Part shown: in pieces, positions 49,969 to 59,954 of the stretch
Layout of the letters: every line of letters begins with the position of its first letter
Numbering within the stretch: the stretch's first letter is position 1
Assembly (NCBI GenBank): GCA_963710615.1
Contig: CAVQBF010000031.1
Location: forward strand, 186,001-250,000
DNA: 64,000 nucleotides
Direction: 5' to 3'
Source of the DNA: GCA-2746605 sp963710615
GTDB taxonomy: Bacteria; Bacteroidota; Ignavibacteria; Ignavibacteriales; Melioribacteraceae
Position numbers and translations under genes: made by a program
Notes under the pieces: generated by a model
What the model saw: the letters and a program-made list of their open reading frames with translations, nothing else
What the model was told of the DNA's origin: nothing
The model's database searches: none

Positions 49969-50845
49969 ATGACTAAATCGGAACTGAAATCTTACATAAG
50001 AAAATTAAAGAAGCCTTTAATTCTTGATGGTGCAGTTGGTAGTTTACTTGCAGCAAACTGAGAACGATGTTGATAACAATTTGTGGACAAGTCATTTAAA
50101 TTTTCAAAAACCGGAAGTTGTGCAGAAACTCCATGAAGATTATTTAGAAGCGGGAGCCGACATTATTACAACAAATACGTTTAGAACAAATCCCGCTGCA
50201 ATAAAAAGGGCAGGTAAAGATTTAGACATTAATAAACTGCTGAAACAGAGTGTTGAGTTAGCAAGAAACACGGCAGATAAATTTAACCGACTCGTAGCCG
50301 GTTCAAATCCACCCGCAGAAGATTGTTATCAAACTAAGAGAACATTAAAATATTATGATTTGGTTGATAATCATGAGCAGCATATTGATTTACTCTATTA
50401 TCATAAAGTTGATTTTATTCTAAATGAAACTCTCAGCCATTTTGATGAAATAAAAATTATTTGCAATTATTGCTCAAGGAAAGATATTCCATTTGTAATT
50501 AGTTTATTGGTAACTGAAGATCTTAAAATTTTAAGTGGTGATTATCTTACGGATGTAATTAAATTTGTAAAAAAGTATAATCCCCTTTTAATAAGTTTTA
50601 ATTGTATATCGAAAAAAGTTTTAGATAAAATTGTCAATACAATCAGTCTAAATTTTAACTGGGGCTTTTACCTGAATTGCGGCGGAGGAAATTACACAGA
50701 CCAAAATATTAAATGTGGAATTGATGAATTTGAATATGCCGAAATAGTTAAGACCTATTTAGATTACAAACCCAAATTAATTGGCGCATGCTGCGGTTCA
50801 AATCCCAAGCATATTTATGAATTAAAGAAAATATTAAATGGATAA
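49969..50845 (+). CDS. homocysteine S-methyltransferase-domain protein (one frameshift)
   Basis: About 292 residues when joined. The 5' end reads MTKSELKSYIRKLKKPLILD then DGAVGSLL, and one extra base near 50052 shifts the frame into TENDVDNNLWTSHL. The zinc ligands expected for this fold are the Cys in LLISFNCIS and the pair in GACCGSNPKH. The family transfers a methyl group to homocysteine (BHMT, MmuM or the MetH N-terminus). Without other MetH domains it is a stand-alone enzyme and its donor is unclear. It overlaps ispE by 8 bp. Confidence 0.8.
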
Positions 50846-51675
50846 ATTAACACTAAACTCCCCTGCTAAAATTAACATCGGATTAAACATTGTTTCTAAG
50901 CGATCAGATGGATTTCATAATTTGGAAACATTTTTTTACCCTATTTACGATTTGCATGATAAGTTAATTTTTGAATTCAGTGACAATTATATTTTTGATT
51001 CTAACAATACAGACCTTGTGAAAGATCCTGATAATCTTAATTAGCCGTGCTCATACACTTTTAGAGGAATTTACGAGTAAGAAAATTCCAATAAAAATTA
51101 CACTGATAAAAAATATTCCAATCGGAGCGGGACTTGGCGGAGGCAGCTCAAACGCTGCGTCTACCTTGGTTGGAATAAATGAAATGTTCAAGCTTAATAT
51201 TAAAGAAAAGGACTTATTCGAACTTGCTTTGAAGTTAGGCTCTGATGTTCCCTTTTTTATTAAATCCAAACCTGCTATAGGTAGATCCAGAGGTGAAAAA
51301 CTAATACAATGCAATACATATTTTGAGCAAACGCTGGTAATTGTAAACCCTGGAATACATATTTCAACAAAAGAAGCCTTTTCAAATATAATTCCCAAAC
51401 CTTCTGAATTTGATTATAATTATTTTTTTGTTAAAGAAGTTGTTGATCTCGACTACCTAAGAAATAATATTTCAAATGATTTTGAAAGATCTATCTTTGA
51501 AAACTATAAAAAGATCGCAGACATAAAAAATCTTTTTTATAATAATGGAGCTTTATTTTCCATGATGAGCGGAACCGGCTCTACAGTTTATGGAATAATG
51601 AATAGTGAAGAAGATGCTGAGAAAGTATTGAATCAACTACCTGATGATTATTTTAAGTTTATATCAAAAGTTTAA
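50838..51675 (+). CDS. ispE: 4-diphosphocytidyl-2-C-methyl-D-erythritol kinase (one frameshift)
   Basis: About 278 residues after joining. GHMP kinase: SPAKINIGLNIVSKRSDGFH at the start, ATP loop IPIGAGLGGGSSNAAS, and MMSGTGSTVYGI near the end. An extra A near 51039-51041 (CTTAATTAGCC instead of CTTATTAGCC) makes a stop after DPDNLN; without it the frame reads DNLISRAHTLLEEF. The enzyme is essential in the MEP isoprenoid pathway, so an assembly error is more likely than a true break. Confidence 0.9.
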
Positions 51676-51935
51676 TCGGGACTGATATCAACAAATTTAA
51701 TATTCTGTATTTACTATTTTAATATTATGCTGCTTAATTCCAAAAAAACATTTTAATGTTCAGCATCAAATATATTGTATCTTATTATATAATATAGATT
51801 TACGGATTATTTTTATTGATACTAAAATTTATTTTAATTAAGTTCTAAATATAAGCTACTGTTTAATATTTTAATTGAGTTGATTATTCTGCAGCTTAAT
51901 AAAAGGTTATGTTTACAATAAAATGGATGTAAATT

Positions 51936-52382
51936 ATGAGTGAAGAAATAAACCCAATGGATAAGTTTAATTTTTTACTTGGTGCTTGGAAATTAGAATA
52001 TCAAGTTCCGAAGAGTCAGTTTAGTGAGTATGATAGTGGTGAAGGTGAAGGAGAATTCAAACGTATTCTAAATAATCAATATGTTACTTTTGATTATTAT
52101 GCAAAACTATCAAAAGGTGAAGGAGCAGCCCACGCAATATTTGTTTGGGATAAAATAAGTAATATTTATAGATATTGGTGGTTCGAGGATTCTGGTGAAT
52201 TTATGGAAGCAACTTGTAATTTTCTAAATGAGACCACTCTTTGTTTAAATTGGCATGACAGTTTACTTGTTCAGACATTTCAACTGATAGAGAATGGAAA
52301 GATGATTCTTCAGATGAGGTATCCATCAAATCAAAACGATTACGAAGTTGTATTAAAAGTAGTTTTTACCAAAAAGAAATAA
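51936..52382 (+). CDS. DUF1579-like hypothetical protein
   Basis: 148 residues. It starts MSEEINPMDKFNFLLGAWKL, the pattern of DUF1579/lipocalin-like proteins, and has many tryptophans and tyrosines (YRYWWFEDSGEF, LNWHDSLL). It lacks a signal peptide, so it is cytoplasmic. No function is known. It opens a cluster of small accessory genes and is preceded by 260 bp without genes. Confidence 0.65.
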   Translation: MSEEINPMDKFNFLLGAWKLEYQVPKSQFSEYDSGEGEGEFKRILNNQYVTFDYYAKLSKGEGAAHAIFVWDKISNIYRYWWFEDSGEFMEATCNFLNETTLCLNWHDSLLVQTFQLIENGKMILQMRYPSNQNDYEVVLKVVFTKKK

Positions 52383-52472
52383 TTACTTTGAAAATATTAT
52401 TAAAAGTAAACATAATATAAGGTTAGGACGCTACACAATGTATAAATGAATTAAAAAAATGAGGAGTAAGTA

Positions 52473-53159
52473 ATGGAAAATAAGATATCACCAACTGTTA
52501 GTAAGCTTGGTTACTGGTCTGCAATCCTAGCTTCACTATTCAGTCTTATTTATATAATTGGTCAGCTTGCCGAATGGTTTGATCTGTTGGGATCAGGAGG
52601 CGGACCAGAAAACGCAAGCACTGCGCTTGGTCTGATAGTGCTTCTAGTCCCCTCATTGCTTCTTGCACCTTCCTTTGCGTTACTTATTCTTTGTGTTCAT
52701 TACTATGCCCCTGAAAGCAAGAAAATATGGAGTCACGCGGGAATCATATTTGCAGTGGTTTATACAGTTATGGTTAGCATCAACTATTATGTGCAGCTTA
52801 CTCTTGTTGTGCCGCATCTAATGAGTGGCGAGGTTGAAAGCATCCGACCTTTCCTCTTTACTCCTTTTGATTCATTTATATATTCAGTTGATGTATTAGG
52901 GTACAGTTTTATGAGTCTATCAACACTTTTTGCAGCTTTCGTTTTCAATGGGACTGGGCTAGAACGAACTGCTCGTCGCTTTCTGATTGCAAATGGTCTT
53001 TTAATACCTTTTCTCGCCCTTCAGATTTATTATCATCCTTTGATATGGATAGCTTCATTGTGGGCAATAACCTTTCCCGGTTCAACAATTTCTTTAGCTA
53101 TAATATTTAAGAAAACAAATAAATTATTTAATGAACTCCAAATTAAAAACAGTTTGTAA
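52473..53159 (+). CDS. hypothetical multi-pass membrane protein
   Basis: 228 residues with about six transmembrane helices (e.g. WSAILASLFSLIYIIG, LGLIVLLVPSLLLAPSFALL, GIIFAVVYTVMVSIN). GAGGAG ribosome site. Codon and base use look richer in G and C than the surrounding DNA by eye, which hints at separate origin. No family recognised with confidence; it resembles small uncharacterised membrane proteins often found in accessory regions. Confidence 0.65.
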   Translation: MENKISPTVSKLGYWSAILASLFSLIYIIGQLAEWFDLLGSGGGPENASTALGLIVLLVPSLLLAPSFALLILCVHYYAPESKKIWSHAGIIFAVVYTVMVSINYYVQLTLVVPHLMSGEVESIRPFLFTPFDSFIYSVDVLGYSFMSLSTLFAAFVFNGTGLERTARRFLIANGLLIPFLALQIYYHPLIWIASLWAITFPGSTISLAIIFKKTNKLFNELQIKNSL

Positions 53160-53259
53160 AAATTATGATGGAAACAAAATAACTTAAGTTTGATGTTTTT
53201 GGCAGCGGGTTATTTGCGGCGACATTATCTGTCTGAAAAAATCTTTAGGAGGTAAATCA

Positions 53260-53667
53260 ATGAGTTCACAAATTGAAAACATTAATATTGTTCAGAATCT
53301 TTATTCTTTCTTTTCTGATAAAAATATTAACGCTATTCTTGAAATGTTAAGTCCCAATGTCGAATGGGGTGAACCTTCAAATCCATTTAATCCGGCCGGT
53401 GGCACTCGCTATGGTCACAAAGGATTTTTAGAATGGATAAATATTGGACGTCAGTCTGAAGATATTTTGGAATTGCAGCCAAAGAAGATGTTAACAGATA
53501 TTGATTCTGTTGCAGTGGTTGGTTTTATTAAATGCCGTGCAATTTCAACCGGTAAAATTTATGAATCTGATTTTGTTCACTTAGTTACAATTAAAAATGG
53601 TAAGGTGATAAAATTTCAAGAGTTCTTTGATACATATTTAGCTGGTGAAGCATTTAGACAAGTATAA
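53260..53667 (+). CDS. SnoaL/NTF2-like protein
   Basis: 135 residues with a strong AGGAGG ribosome site at 53251-53256. The fold is indicated by IVQNLYSFFSDKNINAILEM and NVEWGEPSNPFNPAGG, then beta strands ending VIKFQEFFDTYLAGEAF. NTF2-like proteins are cone-shaped and bind small molecules or act as isomerases. No catalytic residue can be assigned by reading. It is one of the accessory-region genes. Confidence 0.78.
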   Translation: MSSQIENINIVQNLYSFFSDKNINAILEMLSPNVEWGEPSNPFNPAGGTRYGHKGFLEWINIGRQSEDILELQPKKMLTDIDSVAVVGFIKCRAISTGKIYESDFVHLVTIKNGKVIKFQEFFDTYLAGEAFRQV

Positions 53668-53783
53668 TTTTAGAAGTGATAAATATTGTCACATAAATAT
53701 AAGTTTGATCGCAGTTAATTTTTATTTTCTTGACTGTTTTAGAAGTGTAGTTTAGTACTTTATTATAAGGATTCTCATACAAT

Positions 53784-54308
53784 ATGGAAACCTCATTATC
53801 TTGGTTCTTTTGGTTATTTCCTATTTCATTCGCTCTTCATAACATTGAAGAAGCACTTTGGTTTCCTGCTTTCTCAAAGTCAGCCGGGAAATTTCATAAA
53901 CCTGTAGATACATTTGAATTTACATTCGCGGTGATTATTCTTACTCTTTTTTCAATTGTCATTACATTTCTATTCTTTATTAATGGTAAACAAAGTTTTG
54001 CTTGCTATTTGTATTTTGCATTTAACTTTGGGATGCTAATTAATGTTTTCTTTCCACATTTGGTAGCTACAATTGTTTTAAATAAATATTGCCCTGGATT
54101 ATTGACTGGGATATTGTTTTTGATTCCGACTACGGTATATATCCTTTTATTTGGTTACAGTAACGAATATTTTATATTTCCAACATTTTGGTTCATTACA
54201 ATACCTTTTGCTGGTCTTGTAATAGGATTGATCCCAATTCTTTTTAAGGTTGGTAAGTATGTGCAAAAAATACTTGCCAAAAATATTTCAGTTAATAATA
54301 CGCCCTAA
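53784..54308 (+). CDS. HXXEE-domain membrane protein
   Basis: 174 residues with five or more transmembrane helices. The name-giving motif is HNIEE in ISFALHNIEEALWFPAF (about residues 16-32), in the first helix. The HXXEE family is widespread and functionally unknown, with metal binding by His and Glu suspected. The stop codon lies inside the attC-like sequence that follows, which is how integron cassette genes usually end. Confidence 0.8.
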   Translation: METSLSWFFWLFPISFALHNIEEALWFPAFSKSAGKFHKPVDTFEFTFAVIILTLFSIVITFLFFINGKQSFACYLYFAFNFGMLINVFFPHLVATIVLNKYCPGLLTGILFLIPTTVYILLFGYSNEYFIFPTFWFITIPFAGLVIGLIPILFKVGKYVQKILAKNISVNNTP

Positions 54309-54489
54309 CAAGTGCCTCAAGCCGAAAACGTTTTCGCATTTGGCATTTGTAAAGTTAATGGTTAGTAGTTCCGTTTCTGCTTTGTTGTTCAGCATAGTTT
54401 GTAAATGAAAGATTATTCTAAATACAAAGTTATTTAATAAAAGTGGCATTGCTGTGCTGGTCTTCGACTTATGCACAACGCCGTTATAC
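54303..54489 (+). other. integron attC-like site (uncertain)
   Basis: The left part TAACAAGTGCCTCAAGCCGA (54306-54325) follows the attC pattern seen in integron cassettes (TAACAA...TCAAGCCGA). The right part ACTTATGCACAACGCCGTTA (54467-54486) is the matching end, with an imperfect inverted pairing GTGC-TCAAG-CGAA between arms. The total of about 187 bp is longer than most attC sites, whose size limit is near 150 bp. The palindrome CGAAAACGTTTTCG lies at 54323-54336. No integrase is in the window. Confidence 0.4.
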
Positions 54490-54514
54490 TGCTGATAAAA
54501 TTTAGGGTATCTTT

Positions 54515-55099
54515 ATGAAGAATAAAACTTCATCTATGATTTTGCAATTGCTTCTGCCAACTTTAGTTTTTATTATTTTAGGCCTAGTTGTTTTAGGTGA
54601 CTTTGTTCTTCAACCAAATAACACTCTATTTACTTTTACTATTTTTGGATTTTCAGCTGTTTTGTTTTATTATCTAATTGTTGAATATAATATTAGAACC
54701 TTTGTTCTAATTGGTTTACTCTTTACGATACTAATGCTTGCCATATTTTTGCAAACTCCAAATATTCTTATAAATATTAGAAATCTAAATTGGTTTTTTC
54801 TTATTGGAGTTTTGTCATATTTAATTTCAAAAATTAAGAAAACAAATTGGTACCTGGACTCAAAAATATGGGTATCAATATCATGGTTTTTAGGTTTTAT
54901 TGTAATTTACCTAATTATGCTTTTACTGAATATTTATGTGTATCAGTTTTATAATGTTGATGAGAGATTTACTTTTTCATTTTACATTCAACAAGCATTG
55001 AAGATTGGGGGAGTACTGGGAGTTGGATTATGTTGGGGATTTTTATTAACACAATCAATAAGAGAATATTTAATTAAGGCAGAAGGGAAAGCAGTATAA
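54515..55099 (+). CDS. hypothetical membrane protein
   Basis: 194 residues with about six transmembrane helices (MILQLLLPTLVFIILGLVVL; VWYLI-like segments; IGGVLGVGLCWGFLLTQSIR). No family recognised. It starts 25 bp after the attC-like sequence, and its stop codon lies in a second palindromic sequence, ATAACGCCGTTAT, so it may be a cassette. Confidence 0.6.
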   Translation: MKNKTSSMILQLLLPTLVFIILGLVVLGDFVLQPNNTLFTFTIFGFSAVLFYYLIVEYNIRTFVLIGLLFTILMLAIFLQTPNILINIRNLNWFFLIGVLSYLISKIKKTNWYLDSKIWVSISWFLGFIVIYLIMLLLNIYVYQFYNVDERFTFSFYIQQALKIGGVLGVGLCWGFLLTQSIREYLIKAEGKAV

Positions 55100-55108
55100 C
55101 GCCGTTAT
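55096..55108. repeat. 13-base inverted repeat at a cassette-like gene end
   Basis: ATAACGCCGTTAT is an odd-length perfect inverted repeat (centre C) that includes the stop codon of the preceding gene. Its AACGCCGTTAT core matches the right end of the attC-like site at 54478-54488, so the gene at 54515-55099 is bracketed by the same 11-base sequence. It could be a remnant cassette junction. Confidence 0.5.
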
Positions 55109-55321
55109 TTCTATCTATACCTTCCCCTTCTAAATTTTTCATTTATTTTATAGACACACTAATATCTAGGTTTACAAAAAACATTTCATTATTTTCATTT
55201 GAACAAAAGGACTAATGAGTACTAGCACTATAATGTTAAGTTTGGGAAAAATGAAAGATTGGAATAATAATAATTCTCTTCGTGTAAAATATATTTTTAG
55301 ATTTTTCTGCCTTAACCCTAA

Positions 55322-56194
55322 TTATGTTAATAGATAAGCTCCAATAAGCATAATAATTATGGCAATACCCTTCTTTAATAAATAACTCTCCGAAAATATT
55401 TTACCTCCGAATATTGATGCGAAGAAAACGGATGTTCTTTTAATAGAAAGGACCAATGCAACCGGAGCGATTTTTACCGCTTCAATTTGTGTATATCTAT
55501 ATCCAATTGTAATTACTGATATCATTACAATCCATCCAATATTATTTTTGAAATTTTCTTAAATGTAGCTATCGGATTTTTAGATTTTATCATTAATAAT
55601 ATTGTAAAATTAATGCCTAAAAATATTTGTTGAAATAAAACAAAATTGAAAGGTGATAAACTAAATTCATTCAATATTAATTTATCAATTACTGAGGAAA
55701 TAGAAAATAAAAGTAGATGCATAAAAAATATACTTATGATATTGAGATTTTACCAAGGTTTTAAATGGATCAATGAATTTGTCATTCTTCTTTATCTCAA
55801 GAATGTAAGTGCCAATTAGTAATAATGCCATTCCATAAATTTCAATACTATTTAATGTTTCATTTAAAATAAAAAGAGACATCACCGCTACAAAAACAGG
55901 TGTCAATACCATAAGCGGAAGAGCTCCACTGATTTCCATATTTTTTATTGCTAGCATCACATTCCAAAATGCTAAAGCACCCAAAATTGTCTTTAAATAA
56001 AGAATAATTAATGCAAGTGATGACAGACTTGAAAAGTTAACTTGAGGCAAAAATATTAGAGCAAAAAGGAGATTGAAAATTCCCAATACAAAAGAGAACT
56101 CCAAAGCGTCCAAATCGAATAAAACTTTTTTCTGCAATACTGCAGCAGATGCTGAAAGAATTGCAGAGATAAAGGCTAAATAAAACCAGTCCAT
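55322..56194 (-). CDS. EamA/DMT-family transporter (two frameshifts)
   Basis: About 290 residues, ten transmembrane helices, when the three readable parts are joined: 55685-56194 (MDWFYLAFISAILSASAAVLQ), 55525-55722 and 55322-55525 (ending MLIGAYLLT). The breaks lie near 55725 and 55540. The two halves are the repeated EamA fold, with VFVAVMSLFILNETLNS in the first and RTSVFFASIFGGKIFSES in the second. The family exports metabolites or amino acids; the substrate is unknown. It lies 16 bp downstream of the TonB receptor on the same strand. Confidence 0.82.
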
Positions 56195-56210
56195 TTTTCG
56201 ATAAATTAAC

Positions 56211-58498
56211 TTAGTTGAAATTAAATATTAATTTAACAAAAATATTTCTGCCTGGTTCAAGATTATTTATTCCTCGGTAGGTTGAAAGATGTTCTCTATA
56301 TTTTCTATCGAAAATGTTTTGAACCCCACCGATAACATTGAAATTGAGAAACCCAAAATTGATATCATTACTCATTACTTTAACGTCATAGTAGGTAAAT
56401 CCGCCGGTTTTATCCTCTCCCAATCCAATATTATTCTGACTTGAAGAAAAGGTGGCTGATAAATCAAATTTCATCAAATCGGTAATTGGAATTACGACTC
56501 CCAACAATCCATTAAATGGTGATATTTGAGGAAGGTTTTCATTTTTTGTTAGATCTTCTCCCCTTACATAAGCTGCATTTGCGTAAACTAAATAGTCATC
56601 ATAAAAGTTAAAATCTACTCTTGCATCAAACCCGTAGAGCCTTGCTTCACCAATATTCTCTTTAACAAATATGCTATCGGGAATAAGTATATCATCAACT
56701 ACAAGATTTGAGAACTTATTAAAGAATCCGTTTATTCTAAAACTTAAATCATTTTCCCAAATCCTAAATCCAGCGTCAAAAAAAGTACCTTCTTCTGGCT
56801 GAAGTTTTGGATTGCCAAGATAAACTATCCCGCCAAGATCAATAAATTGGTATCTTTCTTCAAGCGAGGGTGATCTGAAATTATAACCAAAATTAAATGT
56901 AAAATCTAGATTAGTATAAAACTTATATACCGCTCCTATTCCCCCGCTGACTGATTTATTATTCTCATCATAAGCATCATAAGAAGCTAATGGATCCGGT
57001 GGTCGGTTGAATTGGATTTCCATTAACTACTCTAGAAACCGGATTATTAGTTTTTTCATTTGTAATATTTATAAAGTCATATCTGCCGCTCAAAGAGAGA
57101 TTTAACTTATTTTCCATCAGACTAATTTCGTCTTTAGCAAATATTCCAATACTTCTAAATTTTGAATTCGGTACCGGTTTATCAACTGATATTACATTTT
57201 TTGCTTTATTTATTGTATGTTCTAGTTCCTTCATATTCCCTCTGCCATACGTCAATTCCCGCAACTAAATAATTAGTTTTTGAAATAAACCAATCAGTTT
57301 GAAATAGCATTCCATTTGTGGTATGATCTGCCACAGGATTTGCGGTAGCCATTGGATTGGGTCTTAATTCTACAGATCTGCTAATAAGCTGCTGATAAAA
57401 TTTTAATTTAGTCTTTAATAAATATGAAGTAATATTTTTATACTCCACGGAAGCATCAATTAGCTGACGACGGGCATATTTATATTTTGCTAAAGCATTT
57501 TTTGGAAAAGGATCGCCACCTGGAATTCCAACGTCATATCCGGCAAATTTTTGGTAATCGATATTTAAAATTAAATTCTCAATCGGTATATATTTAAAGG
57601 ATGCATTTAAGCTTTCATCTCTAAATGAACTATTTTCTAATTTTCCTTCCGGAGTCTCTGTATCATCTGCTTTTCTAAACGAACCATTTAGTTTTGCACT
57701 CCAATTATTGCTTCCGGTTCTAATGTTCAAATAATTTGAATAACTATTATTAACTGAGTTATAGCCATTGATAAGCTGGGATGAAAAATAAATATTTTCG
57801 TTAAATCCGGCATCTTTTGTTTTAATATTTATAACACCACCGGTAGCTCCGGTTCCATATAAAGATGATAAGCCGCTTTTAACTACTTCAACACTTTCAA
57901 TATCATTCATATCCATTAGTGATAAACCGGCTGCAATATTTGTAGACGTTTCAATTCGGCTGCCATTAATCAAATAAACAATATTTTGTTTTCCCAGTCC
58001 CCTAATATTTACAGTTGTAGCCCATGGTCCATCTTTTACAACAGATAATCCACTTTCTTTATTTAGCAGATCTGATATTGTATTGTTCGGTGTATTTTCA
58101 ATTTGGGATTGTGAAATATATTCTAAGGGAAGAGAAACATCTTTAATAATTTGCTCTGATCTTGAAGAAGTAACTTGAATTTCACCGATCTGGATTATGC
58201 TTTTTGCTAGAATAATATTGAGTTCGTACTTTTGGCCGTTTTTAATCTCTACATCTTCACTTCTTTCTTTATAGCCTAAATATGAAAATATTAAAGTATA
58301 CCTTCCATTTGGAATATTTGAGAATGAATAACTCCCTTTTTTATCTGTAAATGTAGTAAGTGCTAACTCATCTATCGCTATATTTACATTATTTATAGGT
58401 TGCTCATCCTTTACGACACCAAATATCCTATTATTTTGCCCAAATATTTGTGGAGTAATTAATAAGAAGATTAGTAATAATTTATGTAAAAGTAACAT
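56211..58498 (-). CDS. TonB-dependent outer-membrane receptor (two frameshifts)
   Basis: About 760 residues once joined. Signal peptide MLLLHKLLLIFLLITPQIFG (start at 58498, just after the kinase stop), a carboxypeptidase regulatory-like domain (FGVVKDEQPINNVNIAIDEL), the plug (IENTPNNTISDLLNKESGLS, NIRGLGKQNIVYLING) and a beta-barrel ending NIFVKLIFNFN. Frame changes lie near 57210-57235 and 57000-57020. TonB receptors import siderophores, cobalamin or glycans; the substrate is not evident. A sensor kinase gene directly upstream suggests signalling-linked expression. Confidence 0.85.
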
Positions 58499-58517
58499 AT
58501 CGGTTCCGCTATATATT

Positions 58518-59904
58518 TTAAACATTTTGCAATATGGGGAGTTTGACAATAACACATGCTCCCGGATTATTTTTAGTACCAATCTTCGAGGGACTTTTTA
58601 TCTCAATCTTACCATTGGACCTTTCCACAATTTCTTTTACAAGAGATAACCCTAAACCGCTGCCTTCATATTTTTTGCTTGGTAAGTTAGTAGCTCTATA
58701 GAATTGTTGAAATATTTTTTCTATCTCATTCTGTGGAATACCTATCCCGCTATCTGAAATTATTGCCTGTAAAAATCCATTTTCATTCATTAACTCAATT
58801 AATATTTCTCCATTTTCAGGAGTGTATTTAACTGCATTGCCAATTATATTTGAAAAAACCAATTCTATCAGCATTGGGTCACTATCAATCTCATCTTTAT
58901 CTTTTCTTAAATCTTTTATTTCATACTTAATATTTTTTGTTTGAATCGATTCGGATTTATTATCTGTAACCAAGTTTATAGCATTTAATACATCAACCTT
59001 TTCAAAAGAAACTTCACCAAGAAGTTTTAGTTTAGAGATTCTTAAAATATTATTTATTAGTGCTAATGCTTCTTCCGTTCTTACTATTGTCCTTATTAAT
59101 TTTTCTTCAACCTTTTTAGAAACATCCCCAACATAACCTTGTTTTACCATTTCAATAATTGACTGTGCGGCAACTATTGGACTTTTAATCTCATGAACGA
59201 CAGCCATAATATATTTTTGCTTTGCTTCTTCTGCTTTATTCAGTTCTTCTAATGTCTCTTTGAGCTGCTGCTCCCTTTTATAAAGTCGTTTTGCTATTCT
59301 ACTTGTAATACCAACAGAAGTGTAAATTGTAAAAATAAATATTCCTAAAGAGGATAAAATAAATCTAACGTTATGAACATTTTCAGCAGAATAGATTTCT
59401 TTAATATGATAATGAGGAATAATTGCAAAAAATTCCAGCACAACAATACTTGAAAAAATCAAAATCATTGCTGATGCTAAAACAAATATCACTCTAACAG
59501 GTAAAATTAAACTACCAATTATCATATGAAAAATGTAAAGCATATAAAGCGGTGTCTCTATACTTCCTGAGAAATAAACTATGAGTGTAAGAGCAATTAA
59601 ATCCAATATCATCTGTATTAACGAGTAATGTAAAGGATTAAATTTTCCTGGATGTGCATTTTAATCTGGATCTAAAAACATGTAAAATAATATTGTAAAA
59701 CAATATGGCTATTGAGATACCAATTGACCAATATATCTGAACTTTTGAAAGGCTCAATTCAAATATATAAATAGCAATTGTGAACATCGCAACAAGCATT
59801 AAAAAAGCAGCGTATCTAATCTGAATAAACCAGAGATTCCTACTTCTTATCGTATTCCAATATTCTTCGTAATTATATGCCCATTCAGGTACTAGTTTTA
59901 ACAT
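58518..59904 (-). CDS. membrane sensor histidine kinase (one frameshift)
   Basis: About 462 residues. Six or so N-terminal transmembrane helices are split: the first 88 residues (59638-59904) end at SRKI because of one extra A in the A4 run at 59643-59646; without it the frame reads FNPLHYSLIQMILDLIAL and joins the long part (58518-59612). Then a coiled coil, the H box MAVVHEIKSPIV, N box NIIGNAVKYTPE, G1 DSGIGIPQNEI and G2 GSGLGLSLVKEIV. No partner regulator is adjacent here; the response regulator at 63580 is upstream in the hydrogenase operon and could be its partner. Confidence 0.88.
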
Positions 59905-59916
59905 AATTTTATCTAC

Positions 59917-59942
59917 AGACCCACTTAGAACTAAGTGGGTCT
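59917..59942 (-). promoter_or_regulatory. perfect 12-bp hairpin just upstream of the kinase gene
   Basis: AGACCCACTTAG pairs with CTAAGTGGGTCT around a two-base loop (AA). It begins 13 bp past the hydrogenase stop and ends 12 bp before the kinase ATG at 59904. No T run follows on the minus strand (next are GTAGATAAAATT), so it is not a classic terminator there. It may act as a processing or attenuation structure, or a weak terminator. A T-rich tail exists only on the plus strand. Confidence 0.6.
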
Positions 59943-59954
59943 TTGGATTATTTT

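Noticed and set aside
50285..50325. GGTTCAAATCC T-arm-like sequence, possible tRNA
   Set aside because: It encodes VAGSNPPAEDCY of the homocysteine methyltransferase domain; no acceptor or anticodon stem can be formed around it.
50785..50815. Second GGTTCAAATCCC tRNA-like sequence
   Set aside because: Codes for the zinc motif GACCGSNPKH in frame; no cloverleaf.
54323..54336. Palindrome CGAAAACGTTTTCG as an operator
   Set aside because: It lies inside the attC-like element, where inverted repeats are expected, and no gene start is near enough to need it.
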